The position numbers and the translations under genes were made by a program. Positions 11,453-23,347 of a stretch of 64,000 nt of DNA are shown one piece after another. The stretch is from Ancistrus triradiatus (Eukaryota; Chordata; Actinopteri; Siluriformes; Loricariidae): the NCBI GenBank assembly GCA_025084515.1, contig JAJAGP010000228.1, positions 376,001 through 440,000 of the forward strand. Direction: 5' to 3'. Position 1 is the stretch's first letter. Each line of letters starts with the position of its first letter. Below the pieces are notes generated by a model that was not told the DNA's origin, did not search any database, and was given only the letters and a program-made list of their open reading frames with translations.

Positions 11453-11530
<78 letters not shown>
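10764..11530. repeat. Compound microsatellite cluster (GT/TA/GA/CA with G run)
   Basis: Consecutive blocks: GT 10764-10780, AT to 10800, imperfect GA to about 11000, CA to about 11043, mixed TA/CA to about 11300, a 15-base G run at 11334-11348, TA to about 11478, then CA to about 11526. Long open frames here are translations of simple repeats, not genes. Confidence 0.95.
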
Positions 11531-11548
11531 TACACACAAACAAAAAAC

Positions 11549-11719
11549 GAGCCGCGTAACCGTGTATTCTTCCGCCGCGCACACCAAACACGAAGTTCGC
11601 GTTAGTGTAAAACAAGGCTTTACAAGTGTAAAACAAGGCTTTATACAGTAAATGGGAGATGCGTCGTAACCACGAAACGTCGTAACTCGAGACCGTCGTA
11701 ACCCGAGGACTACCTGTAT
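11549..11719 (-). repeat. CpG-rich repeat fragment ending in a TIR-like sequence
   Basis: Unlike its AT-rich surroundings, this block contains many CG dinucleotides and a repeated CGTCGTAAC-type word. It ends, read from the minus strand, with ACAGGTAGTCCTCGGGTTAC. An internal 19-20-base direct duplication (GTGTAAAACAAGGCTTTA) lies at 11605-11643. I recognise the end as similar to interspersed repeats in fish but cannot classify it. Confidence 0.5.
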
Positions 11720-12036
11720 ATTTAATTCTTGAAGGGTGACCATTTTTTTTACCTCTCAGAATAAATCTCTACATTTACTTCAATTAAGAGTTGGATACAT
11801 CTTATTTTTTCAGTGTCAGATTAAGCTAATTCAACAAAAGTGAATTTCTTACATCTAATTTATGCCAATAACTGTGGACTGCATGTTCTGTAAGTAGACT
11901 CAGTCGACTTTTCATAAATCACATGGCAACACTGAGCTAACTTCGTTATATTGATACTGACATACTGACCATTCATTAAAATTTGCTAACATGTTACCTC
12001 AGTGAAGCTGCATGCAAATCTCTCTCCAGAAAAGTA

Positions 12037-13595
12037 CATTGGGGCAAAAAAGTATTTAGTCAGCCACTGACTGTGCAAGTTCTCCTATTTAGAAAGATAA
12101 GAGAGTTCTATAATTTTCATCATAGGTACACTTCAATAATAAGAGACAAAATGAGAACACAAAATCCAAGAAATTACACTGTAGGAATTTTAAAGAATTT
12201 AATTGTAAATCATGGTGGAAAATAAGTATTTGGTCACCCACAAACAAGCAAGATCTCTGGCTCTCAGAGAGAACTTCTAACTTCCTTAAGAAGCTCTTCT
12301 GTCCTCCATTACCTGTATTAATGGCACCTGTCTGACCTCGTTATCTGTATAAAAGACACCTGTCCACAGCCTCAAACAGTCAGACTCCAAACTCAACCAT
12401 GGCCAAGACCAAAGAGCTGTTGAAGGACACCACGACGAAAATTGTAGACCTGCAGCAGGCTGGGAAGACTGAATCTACAACAGGCAAGCAGGTTGGTGTG
12501 AATAAATAAACTGTGGAAGCAATTGTAAGACATACAAGACCATTGATAATCTCCCTCGATCTGGGGCCCCACGCAAGATCTCATCCCGTTGGGTCAGAAT
12601 GATCATGAGAACGGTGAACAAAAATCCCAGAACTACACGGAGGGACCTGATGAATGAGCTGCAGAGAGCTGGGACCAAAGTAAAAAGGCTACCATCAGTA
12701 ACACACTACACTGAGAAGGACTTGGATCCTGCAGTGCCAGGCGTGCCCCCCTGCTTAAGCCAGTGCTTGTCCAGGTCCGTCTGAAGTTTGACAGAGAGCA
12801 TATGGATGATCCAGAAGAAGATTGGGAGAATATCATGTGGTCAGATGAAACCAAAACAGAACTTTTTGGTAAAAACTCAACTCATCGTGTTTGGAGGAAG
12901 AAGAATGCCGAGTTGTACCATACCTACTGTGAAGCATGGGGGTGGAAACATCATGCTTTGGGGCTGTTTTTCTGCAAAAGGGACAAGACGACTGATCCGT
13001 GTTAAGGGAAGAATGAACGGAGCCATGTATCATGACATTTTAAGCCAAAACCTCCTTCCATCAGTGAGAGCATTGAAGATGGAATGTGGCTGGGGCTTCC
13101 AGCATGGCAATGATCCCAAACACAATGATCGGGAAACGAAGGAGTGGCTGTGTAAAAAGCATTTCAAGGTCCTGGAGTGGCCTAGCCAGTCTCCAGACCT
13201 CAACCTCATAGGAAATGTGTGAAGGGAGTTGAAAGTCCGTGTTGCCCCAAAACATCACTGCTCTAGAGGAGATCTGCATGGAGGCATGGGCCAAAATACC
13301 AGCTACAGTGTGTGCAGACCTGGTGAAGACTTACAGGAAACTATTCACCTCTGTCATTGCCAATAAAGTGTATGTTACAAAGTATTGAGTTGAACTTTTG
13401 TTATTGACCAAATACTTATTTTCCACCATGATTTACAATTAAATTCTTTAAAAATCCTACAGTGTGATTTTCTGGATTTTTTTCCCCTCATTTTGTGTCT
13501 CATAGTTGGTTTACCTATGATGACCTCTCTCATCTTTCTAAGTAGGAGAACTTGCACAAACAGTGGCTAACTAAATACTTTTTTTGCCCCACTGT
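12037..13595 (+). mobile_element. Full-length Tc1-like element (GGGGCAAAAAAGTATTTAGT family)
   Basis: Both terminal inverted repeats are present: CATTGGGGCAAAAAAGTATT at the left and AATACTTTTTTTGCCCCACTG at the right end up to a one-base difference, flanked by TA on both sides. Subterminal sequences (TGCAAGTTCTCCTA, TCATCATAGGTACACTTCAA) recur inverted near the right end. Length is about 1.56 kb, normal for the family. A second copy of the family is at 47416-48966. Confidence 0.95.
12399..13388 (+). pseudogene. Tc1-family transposase, inactivated
   Basis: DDE transposase of cut-and-paste type. The start is ATG at 12399 with MAKTKELLKD. Codon 37 is TAA (12507-12509), where the reading context expects a serine after GVNK. 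Later pieces include MWSDETKTELFG with the first catalytic Asp and NDPKHN with the second. The third motif should read NPIENLW-like but reads NLIGNV followed by a stop, so the catalytic Glu is Gly and the Trp is lost. Further frame shifts separate the pieces. The expected natural stop is the TGA at 13386-13388. It cannot encode an active enzyme. Confidence 0.9.
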
Positions 13596-13597
13596 AT

Positions 13598-15760
13598 GTT
13601 ACATTTTTTTTACATAGCATGATACATTAAATAATTATGTGAAAAAAAAACTAATAATAAAATATATGTAATATTATACTGGGCTTTATTTTTCAATGTA
13701 CAAGCCCATATATCTGAAAACAGAAAACGAATTACCTACAACAGCAGAATTGAACGGGTAGTACTTTAGCATGACATCTGTCAAAGCTGTCCTCACTTGT
13801 TAAAACTTCTATGAAACGAGTCTGGATGTCTCTCTCCAGGTTTAACTCCCTCTTTCTGTTTATGTCAACCAGCATGAGCTTAATAAAGGATGTAAACCCA
13901 TAGGGGGTTGTGTGGCACTTTTATGACTCCTCTCTAAGTGGTGTCATTCTCTGTGATTTGTCAGCGCTGACCAAGTCAGGAGACAAACATTACGCTCATA
14001 AAAGCACAGAGGCCCTGGGGACAATGCGAGAGTAATGAAAGGCATCGGAAGAACAACAGAAGGCTCCTGGCTGTGAGGGACTTGAGAATCTAGACTTACG
14101 TTCGACCTCCCAGGGGTCGGAGTACTAGTCAGCACAGCTGAGGATATGGATGTGGCTTTGCAGTGGTGCTTTGTGGGTCACTCTGAATGTGGTAGGGTAG
14201 TTAAACAATAGAACAACTGGACAGCTACAGTATGAGAAGTTTATGACAGTGTGTACTGTACTGTCTGTCTGTTCGGCTCTTTTACTGATTGTGAACATTG
14301 TTAAAGCATTCTCCTAGTTTGCAGGATGTGTTTTAATAAGTCTTTCCCATGGTAAAATGCTATATAAAGTGACAAGAGAGGTTAGTATTGATCAGTGGTG
14401 TGTACTTGGTAGTTTCTGGCTATGTTTGTAAATAAATTTCCATGTTGTTTATGGTAGTACTATTTTTCCCAAAGTGTTTGCTAGAAATGTCATGTGTATG
14501 AAGTTTTGTAGGCTTTAGTCAATGACGCTACAGTGTATTTTTAGTTTTAAATCTGAGTGAGTTCAGTAGATAACAGCAGTGTTGAGGAGCAACAAAATAT
14601 TGCTGAAATATATCCTGCTGCTAAGCTTTAGTCATGTCTACCAAAGCTGATGATGACGACAAGTCTTGATTACTGCTTTACTTCCTTCAGGCCTATTTAA
14701 GAACAGCATTTTATTTTTGTATGCAAGATTATGATATCACCTTACATTGGATTCCAAACCACACAAAGTGATTATGTCATGACCTGGAATATTGTACAAA
14801 TCTGCTTATGGCATTACAAACCACAGCAGACAGCATTCCTTCCTGTGCATTCTTTGGGAAATGTCTTATTTAAGAAATCATACTAAAATACTATAATATA
14901 CAGTACAGCACATCAAGACAACCGTGCTTGAGGCAGTAGAAGTCAGACAGGGAGATCATCTCCAAGCCGACCCTACCCAGCCCTGTGATGGACTGGTTCC
15001 CAGTTCAAGGTACATGCTCACCTGTGCCATGTGAAATTACCACCCCACCCCCCACAACCATAACTAAGATAATTGGAAGCAAAAAACATGACGTGGCATG
15101 CTTTGCTGCTGCTGACAAAACTATTTATCCAAAGTATGGCCTGGATAGCAAATTTGTAGAGTTGTACCAGTTGTTCCAGCATTACTAAGTGTTTGAGGCT
15201 ATTTTATTTTCTAGTTTTTAGGACAATACAAGGGTAGTTACAGCAGGTCTGCCAAGATGTAATGAGATTTATCTTTTAGGTGGGAAAATTACCAAACAGT
15301 GCTGGACTACAGCCACTCATGATTACAGCTGAGCAAGGCTGTTTGGTATTGTATAGTACTGTAGATCTCTGCTAAAACTAAGACTGGTTATTTAGTCATC
15401 AAGTATTTTTGACCTGCTCCAGCAATGCAATTGTATAATTTTATCATGTCAAACTGGAAACGATAAAATAAGACTAAAAACTCTAATATAAGTTTAAATA
15501 TAATATTTGATATTGAATTAAATATGAACTATTCAGGTTCCTATTGAGTGTTTGTCTTGCATAAGCATTTAACATTGAAATGTAACAAAAATCAGCGTGG
15601 GGCAATTTGGCACAACTAATTATCTTAACTATGTGGTGTATCAATTTATATCGTCTATGATAATATCTTAATTGTTGTTTTAATGATGTGTGAGCTGACA
15701 TTATTGAGTACATCACTCACTTTGCAAAAAAAACAGCCAAAACATGCCTTAAGAGTTCAT
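13598..15760. other. Gene-free stretch with a short SINE fragment
   Basis: No gene recognised. At 14965-15040 the words CCTGTGATGGACTGG and TACATGCTCACCTGTGCC match the tail region of the second SINE type seen at 39478. The block 13760-14140 is less AT-rich and lacks repeat features. Confidence 0.35.
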
Positions 15761-15763
15761 GTA

Positions 15764-16758
15764 CAGTGGTGCTTGAAAGTTTGTGAACCCTTTAGAATGT
15801 TCTATATTTCTGCGTAAATATGACCCATGTCATCAGATTTTCACAAGACCTGAAAGTAGATAAAGAGAATCCAGTTAAACAAATGAGACAAAAATATTAT
15901 ACTTTGTCATTTATTTATTGAGGTAAATTATCCAATATTACATATTAGTGAGTGGGAAAAGCATGTGAACCTTTGCTTTCAGTATCTGGAACTAAACTGC
16001 AACTAAATGTTTCCTGTAACTGTTGATCAGTCCTGCACACCGGCTTGGAGGAATTCCTCTGTACAAAACAGCTTCAACTCTGGGATGTTGGTGGGTTTCC
16101 TCACATTAGCTGCTCGCTTCAGGTCCTTCCACAACATTTTGATTGGATTAAGGTCAGGACTTTGGCTTGGCCATTCCAAAACATTAACTTTATTCTTCTT
16201 TAACCATTCTTTAGTAGAACGACTTGTGTGCTTAGGGTCGTTGTCTTGCTGCATGACCCACCTTCTCTTGAGATTCAGTTCATGAATAGATGTCCTAACA
16301 TTACAAACGCTTTAGAGATGGTTTTGTAAGCTTTTCCAGTCTGATGAGCACCAACAACTTTTTCTGAGGTCCTCAGAAATCTCCTCTGTTCGTGCCATGA
16401 TACACTTCCACAAAAATGTGTTGTAAAGAGCAGACTTTGATAGATCCCTGCTCTTTAAAACAGGCTGGCCACTCACACCTGACTGTCATCCCATTGATTG
16501 AAAACACCTGACTAATTTCACCTTGAAATTAACTGCTAATTCTAGAAGTTCACATACTTTTGCCACTCACTAATCTGTAATATTGGATCATTTTCCTCAA
16601 TAAATAAATGACAAAGTATAATTTTTTGTCTCATTTGTTTAACTGGGTTCTCTTTATCTACTTGTAGGACTTCTGTGAAAATCTGATGATGTTTTAAGTC
16701 TTATTTATGCAGAAACATAGAACATTCTAAAGGGTTCACAAACTTTGAAGCACCACTG
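15764..16758 (-). mobile_element. Tc1-like element, internally deleted, both TIRs kept
   Basis: The left end CAGTGGTGCTTGAAAGTTTG and right end CAAACTTTGAAGCACCACTG are inverted copies flanked by TA. Length is about 1 kb instead of about 1.55 kb because the centre of the transposase gene is deleted near 16285-16300. On the minus strand the start ATG is at 16398, and the C-terminal part carries QQDNDPKHTSRSTKEWL and WPSQSPDLNPIKMLW, so the last catalytic Glu is Lys. Same family as 35415-36962 and 46780-49021. Confidence 0.9.
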
Positions 16759-16862
16759 TATTCACTTCATGTATCCATGAACAACCTGAGCATGCACACT
16801 GAGTGCATGTAGTATGCTAATGCAACAACGCAAGCTAGTGTTCTACCTAAAAGTAGTTAAAA

Positions 16863-17270
16863 ATGAGTGAACAAACTGTGACAAAAGGCAAAATACAGAC
16901 ACCATCAGCCTTGAAGTCTCGCTGGAGGTGATTTGGCTTTAAAAGACGGATGTTGCTCAAAATGATGGCAATTTCCAAACTATGATAGAAATTGGATGCC
17001 TAACTCATTAACTCATTTCACCATTTGCAAACTAACTACCAAGCAGAATATGAAGCTTATGACAAACATCACGAGTCAGCTGCACACAGCAGGCTTAAAC
17101 GAGCCAAGTGACCAGCACAAAACATACTCATCAAACCTTAGCAAAATCATTCAGCAAAAAAATGCCTTATGACATGAAAAGCTAAAGATCGCAAGACATA
17201 AATGCTGGCGGCAATTGAGAGATGGGTTAAAACAACTTTTGAGCGCTGGGCAGCAACCACATAAACAATT
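16863..17270 (+). pseudogene. Decayed BED-zinc-finger hAT-type transposase fragment
   Basis: From the ATG at 16863 one frame reads SEQTVTKGKIQTPSALKSRW, then FGFKRR, KMMAISKL, HLQTNYQAEYEAYDKHH, with several stops between. The order, W..FGF followed by a short run and an H.L...YQ.EY block, resembles BED-finger N-termini of hAT transposases (ZBED-like). The cysteines expected in the finger are lost. The call rests on motif order only; no TIR was found. Confidence 0.4.
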
Positions 17271-18821
17271 TAGCAGGTTGTGACATAGTAAACTGTATGA
17301 TTAATTACTGGCAAGGCTAAAACGTGGTAACAGAACTGAAGTGAAGTGACAACAAGAGGGAGTAAAGTAACGATAATAAATAGAAGAAATCGAATATTTC
17401 AATGTTCTTTATGACTTTTGTAGCAAATGTGTAAGCTGCAAGAATGTATGCCAGACCCCGAATATTAGGAGGTAATTTATTCCAGAGCTTTGAGTTTGAG
17501 CACACTAAAAAATGGAAAAGAAAAACCCCAAAAAACACAACACAGAAACAATAGTTTAATAGGCATATAAAGCAAGCATATAGTAGTTGGCAAGAGGGAA
17601 CAAAGTAAGCACTGAAGGCTGAACTCTTAGATCAAGGTGGCACAATCCTACACCATTTGGCTCCTGCAATGAACCAAGGAAAAGGCTAACTTTCAGATGG
17701 AGGCCCAACGGATCTATTTCCATGGTACTTTAAAAAGTCCAACAAGGATTTTGGTAAAATTACACACTTCTCAAATTTCACCTCATGCTCCAGAGGTGCT
17801 GGATGCCTTTTCCCATGTACAAGAAAATGTAAACCTGATGAAACTGTTTTGTAGTTCAAACTGAAAATATTGCAAGAATCCCATGTTAGTGATATGGCAA
17901 GCTCAGGATTATAAAATTCGGAGTAGTGTAATTGCAGTGCAAGATAGATAACAGTTACGAATAATAACATGCAATATACTCCATGCAATAGTCTGCCTTC
18001 AGATTTCACAAGCTTCATCGCTTTCTTATGAGGAAACTAATCCTTCACTGCCCAGCTCTCTCATTACACGAGGGTGAGAGACCAAGGTCTGTTTAATTGG
18101 CCAACTGATTACACCCTATACACCCTCTAGTTCACCCCACTCCTCCTCCATCAGCCTGTAAGAGGAACTCCTGTTCACCGGTCCATGAGTTCAGAAGGAT
18201 CACGATCCTAGAACAAGGCCTTCCTTTGTGTGCTTCACTTAGCCAAGAAATAGAGATGAGTTTGTACGTTGCTTCAGAGGACACAGAGAGAGCTGGAAGA
18301 GGCCCCAGGAGAAACCAGGCTCAGGTATCACCAACGTCAGTGCTGAGTAGAAAAGGCCTGCCCTCACAATTTAAGATTCTGATTTCGGTAGTGCAAATTC
18401 CCAAATACACAGTTGGTGTGTAATACCAATTAATTTCACTGACAGATTTGTCCTTGCCTGATTAGCAGTTCCGACAATGACACATTATCATTAGGGTATG
18501 GTGTCAAAACCCGATTCTGATTCAGAACGGTTCCAAAATACCAAGAACCATGCACCTGTTAAAAAATTTGAATTTCGATTCTACTTCTACTAATTCTACT
18601 AATTAATTTTATGCTTCAAATACACAGCCACAATTACTGTAAAAATATGTCTGTATGCAGGTACCTATCTCTCAAGGCTGGTGCGTCATGTAATCACTTA
18701 TGTCATCACATAGTTTTAATATATTAGTTGTTTTGATATCCTCTGCAAGAGCATTAGTGAAGATGGACACTCAAAGGTTTGGCTATACTTTGAGAGAAAA
18801 ACTTATTTTATTTTTTTTTAC

Positions 18822-19009
18822 TTTTACAGCATTTAGCAGACGCCCTTATCCAGAGTGACTTACAATTGCTACAATCTTACAATCCAAGCAATTGTGGGTT
18901 AAGGGTCTTGCTCAAGGACCCACCAGTGGCAGCTTGGCAGAGGTGGGATTTGAACCCTGGACCTTCTGGGCCAGAGTCCAGTACCTTACCCGCTAGGCTA
19001 CCACAGTCC
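18822..19009 (-). mobile_element. tRNA-derived SINE, nearly full length
   Basis: On the minus strand: GGACTGTGGTAGCCTAGCGG (A-box region), GGGTTCAAATCCCACCTCTG (B box), the GAGCAAGACCCTTAACCCAC block and the GTCTGCTAAATGCTGTAAAA tail. About 188 bases; the same family as 25084, 42156 and 42484. Confidence 0.9.
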
Positions 19010-19438
19010 AAACAAAAAAGAGGCTAAATGCAATATGTGTAGAAAAATCATCTGCTGTAAAGGTGGTTGCACCTCCAACATGGCATAGCACCAGCAACAT
19101 ACAGAACTTCAGCAGTGTACCGTGTTTGACTGACTGCTGCATTTGCCATGAGAGTCTAAAACACTTAATGTGAACAAAGCTCAACAAAGCTAAACGTGTT
19201 TTAATGTCCTTTCTAACGACCTAGAAATACCAAACTTCTCTCAGTAGCTACTAGTGATAAATACTCTGTACTGCTGAAATGATGAACATGTGATCCAAAA
19301 AGAAAGTAATTTTACAGTAAGCTTTTTTTCTTCCTATTTAAATCTATTATAAATAAACCATTAAACATAACACTGATTACTTTCCCTTTGGACCACGTTC
19401 CTAATTTCAACAGTAGAGATTACTTATATATACTTATA

Positions 19439-20942
19439 CATGTGAAGAATTGTTTGCCCCCTTCCTGATTTCCTATTTATTTGCATGTTTATCACACTTA
19501 AGTGTTTCGGAACATCAAACCAATTGAAATACTATTACGACACAAGTAAACGCAAAATGCAGTTCTTAAATGAAGATGTTTATTATTAAGGGGGAAAAAT
19601 CCAAACCTACATGGCCCTGTGTGAAAAAGTGATTGCCCCTAAACCTAATAACTGGTTGGGCCACCCTTAGCAGCAACAACTGCAACCAAGCGTTTGCGAT
19701 AACTTGCAATGAGTCTTTTACAGCGTTGGGGAGGTATTTTGTCCCACTCATCTTTGCAGAATTGTTGTCATTTAGCCACATTGGAGGGTTTTCGAGCATG
19801 AACGGCCTTTTTAAGGTCATGCTACAGCATCTCAATAGGACTCAGGTCAGGACTTTGACTAGGCCACTCAAAAGTCTACATTTTGTTTTTCCATTTTGGA
19901 TCATTGTTCTGCCGCAGAACCCAAGCTCGTTTCAGCTTGAGGTCACGAACAGATGGGCAGACATTCTCCTTCAGGATTTTTTGGTAGACAGCAGAATTGA
20001 TAGTTCCATTTATCACAGCAAGTTTTCCAGGTCCTGAAGCAGCAAAATGGCCCTAGACCATCACACTACCACCACCATATTTTACTGTTGGTATAATGTT
20101 CTTTTTCTGAAATGCTGTGTTACTCTTACGCTTACTCTCGTAAGTCCACAGAATGTTTTCCCAAAAGTCTTGGGGATCATCAAGATGTGTTCTGGAAAAT
20201 TTGAGATGAGTTTTAATGTTCTTTTTGCTCAGCAGTGGTTTTCGTCTTAGAACTCTGCCATGCAGGCCATTTTTGCCCAATCTCTTTCTTATGGTGGAGG
20301 CATGAACACTAACCTCAAATGAGGCAAGTGAGGCCTGCATTTCTTTGGATGTTGCTATGGGGTCTTTTGTGACCTCTTGGATGAGTCGTTACTGCGTTCT
20401 TGGGGTAATTTTGATCAGTTCCCACTCCTGGGAAGGTTCACCACTGATCCATGTCTTCGCCATTTGTGGATAATGGCTCTGACTGTGGTTCTCTGGAGTC
20501 CCAAAGCTTTATAAATGGCTTTATAACCCTTTCCAGACTGATAGATCTCAATTACTTTCTTTCTCAATTGTTCCTGAATTTATGTTAGAGGGATTGTAAG
20601 GATGTTTTGGTGTACTTCACTTTGTCAGGCAGGTCCTATTTAAGTGATGTCCTGATTGAGAACAGGTGTGGCAATAATCAGGTCTGGGTGTGGCTAGAGG
20701 CAGTGAACTCAGGTGTGATAAACCATAGTTATGTTTTAACAAGGGGGCAATCACTTTCTCACAGAGGACCATGTAGGTTGAGTTCTTTTGTTTTTTTTTC
20801 TCTTAATAATAAACACTTTCATTTAAAAACTGCATTTTAAGTTTACTTGTGTTGTCTTTGACTGATATTTAAATTGGTTTGAAACACTTGCGTGACAAAC
20901 ATGCAAAAAACTAGGAAATCAGGGAGGGGGCAAACATTGTTT

Positions 20943-20948
<6 letters not shown>
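19439..20948 (-). mobile_element. Tc1-like element, nearly full length (family of 41151-42995)
   Basis: The left end reads TTTGCCCCCTTCCTGATTTC. The right end has the inverted GAAATCAGGGAGGGGGCAAA and then runs into a CA/TA microsatellite at TTCACACA, where the TIR would read TTCACACCACTG. Subterminal CACACTTAAGTGTTTCGGAA is present. The transposase lies on the minus strand. Confidence 0.9.
19645..20590 (-). pseudogene. Tc1-family transposase, inactivated
   Basis: The minus strand encodes the HTH region (KRLGKNGLHGRVLRRKPLLS), then LDDPQDFWENILWTYESK, where the first catalytic Asp of the WTDE motif is Tyr, then IIPTVKYGGGSVMV, and near the end VIANAWLQLLLLRVAQPVI in a shifted frame. The start codon and first residues are lost: sequence before IQEQLRKK-like coding does not offer the expected ATG. 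Several shifts and stops break it. Confidence 0.85.
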
Positions 20949-21029
<81 letters not shown>

Positions 21030-21045
21030 ATACACACATATATAT

Positions 21046-21090
<45 letters not shown>

Positions 21091-21091
21091 T

Positions 21092-21131
<40 letters not shown>

Positions 21132-21155
21132 ATACACACACACACACACACACAC
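20943..21155. repeat. Compound (CA)n(TA)n microsatellite
   Basis: CA 20943-20960, TA to about 21023, mixed CA/TA blocks, and CA up to 21155. It begins exactly at the right end of the Tc1 element to its left, apparently grown from the CACACA in the TIR. Confidence 0.95.
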
Positions 21156-21540
21156 CTATATAAAGATATTCTTTATACCTGAACGTTTGCCACATTTTTT
21201 CACCCTTTTGGAATCGTAATTACGACCTGATAACAACCGAAATCGATAAGCATCTGAATCAATACAATGCAAACAATAACCAACCCTAATTATTATATGG
21301 TCAGTAAAATGAAGGGAGCACCCACAAACAAATACAAAGTGATGGCAGGTGATCAGCATATTTGTCACATCTCCAGTTTCCTTCCAGAGCCTATAAATGG
21401 TAGGGTGGACTGGATACACTAAATTGGCCAAAACTGTGTAACCGTGTAAAAGTACATGATGCATTCTTAAGAACTGGTACCAGATCAGGTTAGACCAGGG
21501 CTTATTTCAGCTCAAGTTCAATGTTTCCAGCCCCAGACCT

Positions 21541-21730
21541 ATAGTCCCTTCCACTATTATTGGCACCCCTGGTAAAGAGCAGTAAAAAAAGGGTTATAAG
21601 AAACTCACCTTTCGGTAAATTAGCTTAATTTCATACTAAATAAATGAGACCAATACAATCCAGAACCTAAATCAGAGTATATTGGAGTCACAAAGTCTCC
21701 AGAATTATCATCAAACAAAACCTCCACTCA
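21541..21730 (+). mobile_element. Tc1-like element, left end only
   Basis: AGTCCCTTCCACTATTATTG, GGCACCCCTGGTAAA, ACAATCCAGAACCTAAATCA and TCTCCAGAATTATC match the end region of a fish Tc1 family as I remember it. No transposase follows. Confidence 0.5.
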
Positions 21731-21798
21731 GATTATTGAAAGTCTTGACAGGAAAAGCTGTGATTGCCCTTTATCATGGTTCTGAAACTTAGTTGCAT

Positions 21799-22765
21799 CT
21801 TCATTAGATACCATCTGTTCAACTGTTTGTTAACACAAATATCCAATTAGCCAATCATATGGCAGCAAGTTAATGCATTTAGACATGGTCAAGATGACCT
21901 GCTGAAGTTCAAACTGAGCATCAGAATGGGGAAGAAAGGTGATTTTAGTGACTTGGAACATGGCATGGTTATTGGTGCTAGCGCTTGGGGATGGTCAAAG
22001 AATTTCAGAGACTGCTGATCTCCTGGGATTTTCAAGTAAGGCCATCTCATTTACATTTTAAAAAATCTGAAAAAGATAAAATATCTAGGGAGCAGCAGTT
22101 ATCTGGATGAGAACACCTTGTTGATGCCAGAGGTCTGAAGAGAATGGCCAGACTGTTATGAGTTGATAGAAAGGCAAGAGTAACTCCCTTGCAACAGCCA
22201 GGTTATTCAGAAAAACATCTCAATGCACAATATGTCAAAACTTGAAGCAGATGTGCTACACTAGTAGAAGACTACACCAGGTGCCACTTCTGCCAGCTAA
22301 AAACAGGCAACTGAGGCTATAATTTGCATAGGCTCACCAGAATTGAACAATAGAAGACTGAAAAAACATAGCCTGGTCTGATGAGTCTTGATTTCTGCTG
22401 CAACATTCAGCTGATAGGGTCAACAATCCATGAAAGCATGGATAACCACCCTCCCTTATATCAACAGTTCAGGTTGGTGGTGGTGTAATGGTGTGGGGGT
22501 ATTATCTTGGCATATGGTATTTAAAATCATTTAAACACCACAGACTACAGGTTTTCTGATACCTTTGGATGCATGTTCAGGCAATACAGCTTACCTAAGC
22601 ATTGTGGCCAAGATCACCTATTTATGGCAGCTGTTTACCCTGTGGCAGAAGGACACTTTAAGCAAGACAATGCACCATGCCACAAGCGTCATATATTCAT
22701 GGTTCCAGAAACATGACAGTGAATTTTCCTTGATTCCCTGGCCTTCACAGTCCCCAGATCTCAGA
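21799..22765 (+). mobile_element. Tc1-like element (ACTTTATTAGGTACACCTGT family), decayed
   Basis: The TIR is eroded to ATTAGATACCATCTGTTCAA. The 5' UTR and the start region ATGGGGAAGAAAGGTGATTT are clear. HTH-region, GATGAGTCTTGATTTCTGCT (first catalytic Asp region), GGTGTAATGGTGTGGGGG, and CCAGATCTCAGAAAG with loss of the last catalytic motif follow. The 3' end is missing. No intact frame. Confidence 0.85.
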
Positions 22766-23201
22766 AAGGTGGCATCCAAGGCACTGCAAAAACCTTGTAA
22801 TCTTGTCAAATGGGGGCAAGTCAGAAAGTTGTCCTTCTACTTTGCTTCCTCCTACAGTTTGGTACTGCAAGTAAATAAATCTTTTGGTCTCTGATTCCTT
22901 CCACTTTGACTAGTGACGGTCGAGTGTTCTAAGTTTGTTCACATGGCTGTTGTTGGTACAAGCTCCAGGACCTCACCATTTACATAGTAAGCACTGCATA
23001 ACTTCAAGCACAAACTCTTCCTGACTTTCAGGTTTGTATTGATGAGATGAGAACTGGACAAAAGGTACTCAACAAGTGTATGGATTTATTTATTTATTTA
23101 TAATTTAACGTCTCTTTCGGCACCAATGGCTATTCATGACAGACACAAGGTTACATCAAAAACAGTCATACACACTCACACTGAGGCAATTTTGCCTAAT
23201 C

Positions 23202-23285
23202 CAGTGGTTCTCAAACATTTTGGAAGAAGTACCACCCATCATCAAGCCAAGATCTCAAAGTACCACCTATGAGTCTCATTGCAGG

Positions 23286-23347
<62 letters not shown>

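Noticed and set aside
10728..11743. Several long open frames on the minus strand rich in Leu/Ser, Tyr/Ile or Val/Cys
   Set aside because: They are translations of GA, TA and CA microsatellites in all frames.
17686..18018. 110-codon minus-strand open frame starting MKLVKSEGRLL with a hydrophobic segment near the N-terminus
   Set aside because: No splice context, no recognised family, and open frames of this length occur by chance in the window. It stays an open question rather than a gene.
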